Positions 42,006 through 49,651 of a stretch of DNA of 64,000 nucleotides are shown one piece after another. The position numbers and the translations under genes were made by a program. Positions within the stretch are counted from its first letter, which is position 1; each line of letters opens with the position of its first letter. This stretch comes from Jiangella alba (GTDB lineage: Bacteria > Actinomycetota > Actinomycetes > Jiangellales > Jiangellaceae): positions 2,604,001 to 2,668,000 of the forward strand of contig NZ_FNUC01000004.1 of the NCBI RefSeq assembly GCF_900106035.1. Direction: 5' to 3'. Below the pieces are notes generated by a model that was given only the letters and a program-made list of their open reading frames with translations, did no database searches and was not told the DNA's origin.

Positions 42006-44483
42006 GTGGAACGACGCACGGACGGCCGGGTGCCGCGGGACCGGCTGCTCGATCGCCTGGACCGCCCGGCCGCGCTCCGGGCGATCGTCGGGCTGCCCGG
42101 GACCGGCAAGACCGCGCTGGTGGCGGAGTGGACGCGACGGCTCGAGGCGGCCGGCACCTCGGTGACCTGGATCGACGACGCCGTGGGCCTGCCGGGCGCC
42201 ATCGCTGCCGCGGGCGAGTCCGTCATCGTGGTCGACCGCGGCGACGACCTGCCCGAGCCGGACGCCGTCGCCGCCGCCCTGGCCCGGGCGCCGCACGTGC
42301 GGCTGGTGGTGTGCGGCCGCCGGCCGCTGCCCCTGGTCACCGCCGCGCAGCGGGCCGGGCTGGAGGTCACGCAGCTGACGGGCGCGCAGCTGCTGGCCAC
42401 GCCGGACGAGTGCGCGGCGGCGTGGGGCGAGCGCGGGACGGCCGCCGTCCACGAGCACACCCGCGGCTGGCTGCTCCCGGCGCGCCTGATGATCGACGCG
42501 CCGACGGCCGAGGACGGGCGGCGCGCGGCGGCCGACTACGTGCGGGCGGTCGTGCTGGACGGGCTGCCCGCCGCGGTCCGCGGCGCGGCGTTGCGGCTGG
42601 CGCTCGCCGACCCGATCACCCCCGTCCACCTGCGCGTCGCCGGCGTCGGGGACGACCTGGCGGAGGAGTTGCGGGCGCTCGCGGCGGGTTGTCGGTGGCG
42701 TGGCGTAGGTTCGAGGCCCACCCGGCCGGGAGGGGTGGACCCTGCGTCCGGCGCGACGCCTGAGGCCGGCGTCGGCGTCGCGGGTGGTCGTGACGGCGGC
42801 GGTGACGGGTCAGCGTGGTCGCTGCCGCCGGTGCTGCGCGACGCGCTGGTGGCCGAGCTGGCCGCCGCCGAGCCGGAGCAGCCGGCCGCCTGGCACCGTC
42901 GGTACGCCCGTGCGCTGCTCGACGCCGGAGCGCCGGGCCCGGCCGCCCGGCATGCCCGCTCCGCCGCCGACTGGCCGTTGCTGGCGCGGGTGTGGAACTC
43001 GGCCGGGCTGACGCTGCTCACCGAGCGGTCCGACGATCTCGTCGCCGCGTTCGGCGAGCTGCCCGCGCGGGTGCCGCACGAGGTCGCCGACCTGCGGCTG
43101 CCGGCCGCGGCCGCCCGCATCCTGACGTCGCATCCGCCGGGCGTGCGGACGCTGCAGGCGCTGGCCAGCGCGTTCCGGGCGGGCGGCGAGCAACTGCTGC
43201 GGGCGGAGGAGATGACACCCGGGCGGCCCAGCGACCGGCAGCTGCAGCTGCTGTCGATCGGGATCGTCGCCGACCGCCTGGACGGACGCTACGAGCGGGC
43301 CGCCGCCGGCGCCGCCCGGCTGGAGCGCGAGCTGACCGGCCGCGACGGCGACGTCTGGCCGATGCACCGGGCGTGGGCACTGCACCAGTCCGCCCAGGCG
43401 CTGCTGCTCGGCGGGAACGGCCCGCGCGCCGTCGCCGCCGGGACGCAGGCCTACGCCGCCGCCCACGACGTCGCCGCGCACCCCGTCACCGCACACATCG
43501 CCGCCGACCTCGCGCTGCTGCACGCGGCCACCGGCGCCACCGTCGACGCCCGGTACTGGCTGGACGTCCACGAGCGGCACGCCGCGCCGGCCCGGTGGCT
43601 CGAGTACCTCGTCCGGCTGCCCGCCCACCTGGCCGCCGCGTTCGTCGCCGCGGACCGGCTGGACCGCGATGCCGCCCGCGCCCACCTGGAACGGGCCGAG
43701 GACGACACCGGGCAGGCCGAGCTGTGGCCGTTCGCCGTCGCCGCGCGGACCCAGTACGCGCTCAGCTTCGGTGACCCGCTGCTGGCCCTCGCCGACGCCG
43801 AGCGCTCCGCTGCCGCCAGCCCGGCGCCCCCAGGCGGTCTCGCCGCCCGCATCGTCGACCGCTGCCGGGCCGAGCTGCTGCTCGCCCTGGGCGAGCTGAA
43901 CCGCGTCGACACGCTGCTGCGCGCGGCCGGGCCGGACGCCGACTGGACCGCGGTGCCGCTGGCCCGGTTCCACCTGCTGCGCGGCGAGCCGGCCCGGGCC
44001 GGGCACACCGCCGGCGCAGCGGCGTGGGCGCCGGAGACGACGCCGCGGGACCGGATCGAGCTGCTGCTGATCGAGGCCGCCGCGGCAGAGGCGCTCGGGT
44101 CGCCGGGGACCGCGGACCACTCCTTCGGCCGGGCCGCCGCGCTCGCCGCCCGGACCGGCGCGCTGCGCTCGTTCACCCTGCTGCCCGACGGGCTGCGCGA
44201 CGTGCTGGCGAAGCGGTCCGGGATCGCGCTCGACCCGGCCGTGCTGTCGACGCGGCCGGCGTACCCGGCGCGGGCGGAGCTGGTGACCCTGACCGAGCGG
44301 CAGCACGCGGTGCTGCGTGCGCTCACCCGGCACGAGGACGCGGCGGCCATCTCGTACGCGCTGGTCATGGCGCCCAGCCTGGTGGAGGACGAGTTGCGGT
44401 CGCTGTACGCGGTCCTCGGTACGACCGCGCGGGACGCTGCGCTCCTGCGAGCCCGGCGCCTCGGCCTCCTCCCCGGCGACTGA
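42006..44483 (+). CDS. Second LuxR-like ATP-binding regulator
   Basis: This 825-residue protein is an independent relative of the preceding gene: Walker A GLPGTGKTA (about 29-37), VIVVDRGDDLPEP, helical repeats and a LuxR-like C-terminus (LTERQHAVLRALTRHEDAAAISYALVMAPSLVEDELRSLYAVLG). The HTH is weaker than usual. At about residues 228-265 the chain has a Gly/Ala/Arg/Pro-rich stretch (SRPTRPGGVDPASG) that does not belong to the ATPase fold. At its upstream end is a copy of the dispersed damage-promoter repeat. GTG 42006 follows a GGGGGA site. A 21-bp hairpin terminator follows the gene. Confidence 0.75.
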   Translation: MERRTDGRVPRDRLLDRLDRPAALRAIVGLPGTGKTALVAEWTRRLEAAGTSVTWIDDAVGLPGAIAAAGESVIVVDRGDDLPEPDAVAAALARAPHVRLVVCGRRPLPLVTAAQRAGLEVTQLTGAQLLATPDECAAAWGERGTAAVHEHTRGWLLPARLMIDAPTAEDGRRAAADYVRAVVLDGLPAAVRGAALRLALADPITPVHLRVAGVGDDLAEELRALAAGCRWRGVGSRPTRPGGVDPASGATPEAGVGVAGGRDGGGDGSAWSLPPVLRDALVAELAAAEPEQPAAWHRRYARALLDAGAPGPAARHARSAADWPLLARVWNSAGLTLLTERSDDLVAAFGELPARVPHEVADLRLPAAAARILTSHPPGVRTLQALASAFRAGGEQLLRAEEMTPGRPSDRQLQLLSIGIVADRLDGRYERAAAGAARLERELTGRDGDVWPMHRAWALHQSAQALLLGGNGPRAVAAGTQAYAAAHDVAAHPVTAHIAADLALLHAATGATVDARYWLDVHERHAAPARWLEYLVRLPAHLAAAFVAADRLDRDAARAHLERAEDDTGQAELWPFAVAARTQYALSFGDPLLALADAERSAAASPAPPGGLAARIVDRCRAELLLALGELNRVDTLLRAAGPDADWTAVPLARFHLLRGEPARAGHTAGAAAWAPETTPRDRIELLLIEAAAAEALGSPGTADHSFGRAAALAARTGALRSFTLLPDGLRDVLAKRSGIALDPAVLSTRPAYPARAELVTLTERQHAVLRALTRHEDAAAISYALVMAPSLVEDELRSLYAVLGTTARDAALLRARRLGLLPGD
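42689..42736 (+). repeat. Repeat copy D with perfect PafBC-type promoter, inside the second LuxR gene
   Basis: TTGTCGGTG (42689-42697), eight bases, TAGGTT (42706-42711), with no mismatch to TTGTCRGTG-N8-TANNNT. GGCCC-A-CCCGGCCGGG-A-GGGGT downstream resembles the other copies. It lies in the sense direction of the gene and encodes part of the odd linker. Confidence 0.65.
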
Positions 44484-44512
44484 CGCCTGCCAGCGTGCCG
44501 GTGCCGGCGTTC

Positions 44513-44560
44513 GACCATCCAAGAAACGGGTCGCCAGGACGACCTGTTTCTTGGATGGTC
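44513..44560 (+). terminator. 21-bp hairpin after the second LuxR gene
   Basis: Bases 44513-44533 and 44540-44560 pair over 21 positions with one G-U (GACCATCCAAGAAAC is one arm's first part) around a 6-base loop. No T tract follows. It lies 30 bases after the stop codon. Confidence 0.85.
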
Positions 44561-45111
44561 TTCGGTGGTGATGTGGGCGGCGGGCGTTGGCGGCGCAACG
44601 GCAGGATCGGGCTGTCCGGTGGCGGTGATCGAACGGTCGGCGTGTGCGGGCACAGCCGTGGCTGTTGCCCGGCAGTTCCCCATGACCGCTGACAGCGCGA
44701 CGAGTTCAGGTGCCTCGCGACTCCGGTGCGCGCGCTTGCGGGCCCACCGACCGTTCGCCGGGGCCCGGGAGAACGGCGCACCCCCCGGGAACCGGCGGAC
44801 AGGGCCCGTTTCGCGGTCTCGAGCGCCGGTTTCCTGGGCGTCAGGCGATGTCCCGGGCGTCAACGTCCTGGCCTGCCGTCACGTCCGCAGGCCGGATCAC
44901 GATCGCCTCGGCACAGTGGCGTCGCCGGCGAGGGGACCGGCTGTGGCGTTGGCGACTCGGGTTACGTCGTCACCACCATGACGTCCACGTCGTCATGCCA
45001 CGTGGCGGGTATCAGCTGGCCCTGGGTGCTGGTGCGGGTTCCGCGAGGCGGTGTCAGCCCGCGGCAGCGTCCGTCATCGTCGGGAGGTGGCCGTGTCGCG
45101 GTTTGGCGTGA
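44561..45111. other. Gene-free region upstream of the MFS gene
   Basis: No frame on either strand has a recognisable domain, a ribosome-binding site and normal codon bias together. Composition is less GC-rich than in the flanking genes. With the repeat that follows, the gap exceeds 900 bases and may hold a decayed gene. I cannot name it. Confidence 0.5.
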
Positions 45112-45162
45112 CTGTCGGTGCCCGCCCGTAGGGTGGGATGGCCCTCCCGGCCGGGCGGGGTC
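45112..45162 (+). repeat. Dispersed repeat copy E with PafBC-type promoter (plus strand)
   Basis: CTGTCGGTG (45112-45120), CCCGCCCG, TAGGGT (45129-45134), then GGG and ATGG-CCCTCCC and GGCCGGGCGGGG. It is the copy closest to the head of a gene: the MFS start lies about 230 bases downstream in the same direction. Confidence 0.8.
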
Positions 45163-45390
45163 TACGTAGCAGGCCGCGCGATTCGGCGCCGGCCAGCGGA
45201 CGCCGCACGACTCCGGCCGACCGAGTCCGGAGGACACCGGCCGCCCAGAGCCGGGCGACCCCGAACCAGGCGGCACCCCGGCCACCCCGGCCACCCCCGG
45301 CCGCCCCGGCCGCCGCCGGTTCGGGTTGCGGGCCTGTGCCGCCGCGTCCATGATCGTCCGGACCCCGCACCCCCGACGAGACGAGCCGAC

Positions 45391-46671
45391 GTGGTGGCGC
45401 CCGACGCCCTCGCCAGACCGCAGGCTGCCACGCCGGCCGCCACCCGGGCGCTGCTGCCGTCGCTGGCGCTGGTCATGTTCGCCGTCGTCGCCAACTACGC
45501 CGCGCTGCTGGCGGTGCTGCTGCCGAACCACGTCGAGGCGATCGATCCGGACCGCAAGGTGACCAACCTGGCCATCGTCACGTCGGTGTCGTTCGGGTTC
45601 ACCATCCTGGCCCAGCCGCTGGTCGGCGCGCTCAGCGACCGCACCGGCGGCCGCCTGGGCCGGCGCGGCCGGCGTGCGCCGTGGCTGCTCGGTGGCGCCG
45701 TCGTGGCGGCGGGGTTCCTGCTGGGGCTGGGCGGGCTCGGCTCGGTCGCGTGGATCTGCGTGTTCTGGGTGGTCATCCAGTTCGCGCTCAACGGCACCGA
45801 CGTCGCGGCGGCGGCGACGGTGGCCGACCGGGTCGCGCCGGCCCGCCGCGGCCGCGCGTCGGCGGTGCTGGCGGGCGGCGGCATGGCCGGGGCGGCGGCG
45901 GGGACGGCGTTCGCGGGCCCGCTGGCGGTCGACCACCGGCCGGTCGCCTACACCGTGCTGGGCCTCGCGGTGGTCGCCGCGGCCGCGGTGTTCGTGCTGC
46001 TCGACCGGCCGGCACCGGAACGACCCCAGGGCGGCCAGCGAACCGAGCTGCTGCGCGGGTTCTGGCGGCGCCCCGCCGAGCACGCCGACTTCCTGTGGGT
46101 GTTCGGGTCGCGGCTGCTGTTCGTGCTCGGCTACCAGCTGATCCTGACCTACCAGCTGTACATCCTGACGGACTATGTGGGGCTCGGCCGCGGCGACGCC
46201 AACCGGCTGATCGGGCTGCTGACGGTGCTCGGCTTCGCGACGACGGTGCTCGGCATCGTCGTGGGCGGCTGGTGGAGCGACCGCACCGGCCGGCGCACGG
46301 TGTTCCTGGTGGCGGCGGCCGGGATCCTCGGGCTGGCGTTGACGGCGCCGCTGGCCTCACCGACGACGGCGGCCGTCGTGGTCTTCGCGGCGGTTCAGGG
46401 CCTGGCCGGCGGGCTGTACCTGGCCTGCGGCAACGCGCTGGCGATCGACGTGCTGCCGGATCGTGAGGGGGCCGCCGGCAAGGATCTCGGGCTGTTCAAC
46501 GTCGCCGTCAACGTGCCGCAGACCATCGCGCCGCCGATGGCCGCCGCGGTCATCCACCTCTTCGACGGCTACCGGGCGCTGTTCGCCGTCGCACTGGTCA
46601 GTGTCGCAGCCTCCACCGTGCTCGTCACCCGCGTGCGCCAGACTGTGCACAGAGGCGGTGAGGCCACATGA
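45391..46671 (+). CDS. Major facilitator superfamily transporter
   Basis: The 426-residue protein has about 12 hydrophobic helices, beginning LLPSLALVMFAVVANYAALLAVLLP. MFS signature loops are present: GALSDRTGGRLGRRGRR between helices 2 and 3, and GGWWSDRTGRRTVF in the second half. This resembles actinobacterial sugar-symporter-like (GPH-type) or drug exporters; the substrate is unknown. GTG 45391 is a weak choice (GTG 45394 is adjacent) and the ribosome-binding site is poor. The stop overlaps the aminotransferase start (ATGA), so it may move that enzyme's substrate. Confidence 0.78.
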   Translation: MVAPDALARPQAATPAATRALLPSLALVMFAVVANYAALLAVLLPNHVEAIDPDRKVTNLAIVTSVSFGFTILAQPLVGALSDRTGGRLGRRGRRAPWLLGGAVVAAGFLLGLGGLGSVAWICVFWVVIQFALNGTDVAAAATVADRVAPARRGRASAVLAGGGMAGAAAGTAFAGPLAVDHRPVAYTVLGLAVVAAAAVFVLLDRPAPERPQGGQRTELLRGFWRRPAEHADFLWVFGSRLLFVLGYQLILTYQLYILTDYVGLGRGDANRLIGLLTVLGFATTVLGIVVGGWWSDRTGRRTVFLVAAAGILGLALTAPLASPTTAAVVVFAAVQGLAGGLYLACGNALAIDVLPDREGAAGKDLGLFNVAVNVPQTIAPPMAAAVIHLFDGYRALFAVALVSVAASTVLVTRVRQTVHRGGEAT

Positions 46672-48023
46672 CACCCGACGAACTGCAGCGCGCGGCTGCC
46701 GACCACCTGCTGCTGCACTTCTCCAAGCAGCGGCTCGACGACCTCCTGGTGCTCGAACGGGGTGAGGGGCCGTACGTCTTCGACACCCGCGGCCGCCGTT
46801 ACGTCGACGCGCTGTCCAGCCTGTTCTGCGCGCAGCTCGGCTACTCGTACGGCGCGGAGCTGGGCGCCGCGGTCACCGAGCAGCTGACCCGGCTGCCGTT
46901 CAACACGAACTGGGCGACGGCGCATCCGCCGGCCATCGAGCTGGCCGAGCGGCTCACCGGCCTGGCACCGCCCGGGCTGACCCGCGCGTTCTTCACCAAC
47001 GGCGGCTCCGAGGCGGTCGAGGCGGCGTGGAAGCTGGTCCGCGAGCACTACCTCGCCATCGGCCAGCCGCGGCGCACCAAGGCCATCGCCCGCAACATCG
47101 CGTACCACGGGGTCACGCTCGGCGCGCTGGCGTTCACCGGCGTCGCCCGGTTCAAGGACGACTTCGGCCCGCCGCCCATCGACGTCACGCACGTGTCGAA
47201 CACCAACGCGTTCCGCGCGCCCGACGGCGCCGACCCGGCCGCGTTCTGCGCCCGGCTGCTGGCCGAGGTCGAGGCGGCCGTCGTCGCGGCCGGACCGGAC
47301 GAGGTGGCGCTGATCATCGCCGAACCGGTGCAGAACGCCGGCGGCTGCCTGACGCCGCCTCCCGGCTACTGGCGCGGGCTGCGCGACATCGCCGACCGCT
47401 ACGGCATCCTGCTGCTGGCCGACGAGGTCATCACCGGCTGCGGCCGGCTGGGCGAGTGGTTCGGCAGCGCGCGCGAGGGCGTCACCCCCGACCTCGTCAC
47501 CCTCGCCAAGGGCATCACCGCCGCCTACCTGCCGATGGGCGCCGTCCTCGCCACCGACCGGGTGGTGCGGCCTCTCGACGGCCGGGTGTTCCGGCACGGC
47601 ATCACCTTCGGCGGCCACCCGGCCAGTGCCGCCGTCGCGCTGCGCACCATCGACATCGTCGCCCGCGACGGCGTCCTCGAGAACGTCCGCGCGCTGGAGC
47701 CGTACTTGCGCGACCGCCTGGGCGAACTGCTGGCACTGCCGATCGTCGGCGACGTCCGCGGCGCGGGCTTCTTCTGGGCGATCGAGCTGGTGAAGGACGG
47801 CGCGAACGGCCGGTTCGACCAGGCCGAGCGCGACGCGCTGCTGCGCGGATACCTGCCCGGGCGGCTGCTGGAGGCCGGGCTGATCGCCCGCGCCGACGAC
47901 CGCGGCGACGCCGTCCTGCAGATCGCGCCGCCGCTGATCAGCGACCACGCGGTGCTCGACGAGATCGTCGGCGGCCTGCGCGACGTGCTCACGGACGCGG
48001 GGAAGCGGTTCGCGGCCGCTTGA
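46668..48023 (+). CDS. Class-III pyridoxal-phosphate aminotransferase
   Basis: The 451-residue protein is a fold-type I class-III transaminase. It shows FFTNGGSEAVEAAWKLVREHY, HGVTLGALAFTG, LLADEVITGCGRLGEWF (the aspartate on the cofactor pyridine) and LVTLAKGITAAYLPMGAVLA with the Schiff-base lysine near 282. HGITFGGHPASAAVALRTI closes the core. Members act on omega-amino acids, amines or diamines with pyruvate or 2-oxoglutarate. The overlap with the MFS gene suggests import and use of an amine, which is inference. It ends tail to tail with the SagB-type gene and overlaps it by 35 bases. Confidence 0.9.
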   Translation: MTPDELQRAAADHLLLHFSKQRLDDLLVLERGEGPYVFDTRGRRYVDALSSLFCAQLGYSYGAELGAAVTEQLTRLPFNTNWATAHPPAIELAERLTGLAPPGLTRAFFTNGGSEAVEAAWKLVREHYLAIGQPRRTKAIARNIAYHGVTLGALAFTGVARFKDDFGPPPIDVTHVSNTNAFRAPDGADPAAFCARLLAEVEAAVVAAGPDEVALIIAEPVQNAGGCLTPPPGYWRGLRDIADRYGILLLADEVITGCGRLGEWFGSAREGVTPDLVTLAKGITAAYLPMGAVLATDRVVRPLDGRVFRHGITFGGHPASAAVALRTIDIVARDGVLENVRALEPYLRDRLGELLALPIVGDVRGAGFFWAIELVKDGANGRFDQAERDALLRGYLPGRLLEAGLIARADDRGDAVLQIAPPLISDHAVLDEIVGGLRDVLTDAGKRFAAA

Positions 48024-49530
48024 CGCCGAACACCGTCACGAACAGGTAGGTCTTGCCGGCTGCGTGCGGCGAGAAGAACTCGACCACCTCGTCGTCGGCC
48101 GACGTGGAGCCGACGGCGCCCAGGCCCAGCGCGTGCGTGCCGAGGTGCAGCTTCCCGGCCTGCAGCGCGCTGGTCAGCTGGGCGGCGCGGTAGCCGCGGT
48201 TGCCGTACGCCGCCAGCAGCGGCCCGAGGTCGGCCAGCCAGTACGCGTTGACGTGCGCGTCGGCGCAGTACTCCTGCCCGACGGCGATGCGTGCGGCGTC
48301 GGCGCGGAAGTCGCCCGCCCGCAGCAGCTCGACGGCGCCGCGCGCCGGGTGGTGCAGGTAGATGCCCGGGGTCAGACCCTCGACGGCGTTGACGATGAGG
48401 TAGCAGTCCACCGGCGGCCGGACGTCGGCCGCGTAGGCCCGCGACGAGCGGTCCAGCAGCGTGGAGAAGTCGCGGAACCCCAGCTCCACCGAGGTGTCGT
48501 AACGGCGGGTCGACCGGCGGCGCAGGATCACCTCCTCGACCGGCTCAGGCGGCAGCGCGTCGTCGGGCAGCGGGTCCAGCGTGGTGAGCGGGCCGGACGG
48601 TGCCGGACGGGCGGGGTCGACGGAACGGGACCGCCAGGCGTCCACGTCGGCGGCGGTGTCCAGCGACGACGCCAGGTGCATGGCCGGGATCGCGGGGAAC
48701 GTCACCTCGCGCGGCGACACCGGCCGCACCGGCAGGTCCAGCGGCGGCAGCGCGGCCACGTCCGGCGCGGGCGCCCCGCCCTGGCCGAGCGCGCACAGCG
48801 CGACGGTCGCCTCGCGCACGCCGTCGATGCCGAGGACGGCGTTCACCTCGTCGTCGGCGAAGCCCAGCACCAGCTCGGCCGGGACCCCGGCCGACGCCGC
48901 GACCGCCAGGGCCTGCGACAGCGACGTGCCCGCGTCCCAGAACGCGTGCCGGTACGCGCGCGCCTTGTACCGCCACGCGTTGCGCCAGAACGTGCTGGTC
49001 ACCGCCAGGACCACCGGACTGTCCATGCCCAGCGCGGAACGGTCGTCGCCGGAGCGCACCCGGCGCAGGCTGTGGTCGTGCGCCGCGTAGTGGTACACGC
49101 CCGCGCCGAGTCCGGGCAGGTCGGCGCAGACGAAGTACAGCTCCAGGTGGTACCGCGCGCCGGTGCCGCCCGCCGTCCGGTAGGTGATGGTCGTGCCGCG
49201 GACGGTGACGGTGCGGTCCAGCAGCCCGTTGCTGAGCCGCCCGATCCGCGCCAGGAACGCCAGGTCCGGCGCCCCGGTTCCGTCCCGGCCGGAGGCCGAG
49301 ACCGCGGCCAGCGCGGGCACCGCCGACGGCGGGAACTCGCGGGGGATCGCGATCGGCTCGAGCGTCTCGTACACCTTGAACGGGTACGGCTCGAGCGAAC
49401 GGTCCTCCTCCCAGATGCCGTTCTCGAGGTCGGGCGGCGTGCCCATGACGATGCCGTCGCCGCCGCGCCAGTACCGCGTCGCCGCGTGGAACTCGAGGGC
49501 GGCCCGGACGTCGGCGTTGCGCGAGCTCAT
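47989..49530 (-). CDS. SagB/ThcOx-type FMN dehydrogenase
   Basis: The 513-residue protein has two nitroreductase-fold halves, about 20-270 and 330-510 (EEVILRRRSTRRYDTSVELGFRDFSTLL, then ALGLGAVGSTSADDEV). That is the SagB/ThcOx arrangement. SagB enzymes oxidise azolines to azoles in thiazole/oxazole peptide pathways, but no YcaO or precursor peptide gene lies in this window, so this copy may act elsewhere or in another role. ATG 49530 lies six bases after TACGCT, a leaderless promoter. The 3' end overlaps the aminotransferase gene by 35 bases. Confidence 0.8.
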   Translation of the reverse strand: MSSRNADVRAALEFHAATRYWRGGDGIVMGTPPDLENGIWEEDRSLEPYPFKVYETLEPIAIPREFPPSAVPALAAVSASGRDGTGAPDLAFLARIGRLSNGLLDRTVTVRGTTITYRTAGGTGARYHLELYFVCADLPGLGAGVYHYAAHDHSLRRVRSGDDRSALGMDSPVVLAVTSTFWRNAWRYKARAYRHAFWDAGTSLSQALAVAASAGVPAELVLGFADDEVNAVLGIDGVREATVALCALGQGGAPAPDVAALPPLDLPVRPVSPREVTFPAIPAMHLASSLDTAADVDAWRSRSVDPARPAPSGPLTTLDPLPDDALPPEPVEEVILRRRSTRRYDTSVELGFRDFSTLLDRSSRAYAADVRPPVDCYLIVNAVEGLTPGIYLHHPARGAVELLRAGDFRADAARIAVGQEYCADAHVNAYWLADLGPLLAAYGNRGYRAAQLTSALQAGKLHLGTHALGLGAVGSTSADDEVVEFFSPHAAGKTYLFVTVFGVKRPRTASPRP

Positions 49531-49595
49531 CCCGCGAGCGTAGCTGCCTGCGTCACGCCCGGCCGGGGCGGAGGACGCCAGGCCCGCCAGGCCCC

Positions 49596-49645
49596 TTTGC
49601 AATGAGCACCGATACGCACCGGTGCGTATCGGTGCTCATTGCAAA
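49596..49645 (-). terminator. Perfect 50-bp palindrome, terminator of putA
   Basis: Bases 49596-49645 are one perfect palindrome centred between 49620 and 49621, beginning TTTGCAATGAGCACCGAT. The loopless 25-bp stem is unusual. It lies just beyond the putA stop and before the SagB-type gene start, so it should end putA transcription. Run of A at its end gives weak T in the minus-strand RNA. Confidence 0.7.
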
Positions 49646-49651
49646 AGGGCG

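Noticed and set aside
44726..45169. 147-residue frame in the gap before the MFS gene
   Set aside because: No ribosome-binding site, no recognisable domain, Arg/Pro/Gly-rich composition, and it runs through the dispersed repeat.
45138..45353. ATG directly behind the repeat's -10 box (copy E) as a leaderless gene
   Set aside because: The start is well placed, but the 71 codons give a Pro/Arg/Ala-rich string, and the other repeat copies do not keep the ATG.
47989..49530. Thiazole/oxazole-modified peptide cluster
   Set aside because: Only the SagB-type enzyme is present. No YcaO protein or precursor peptide is visible in the window.
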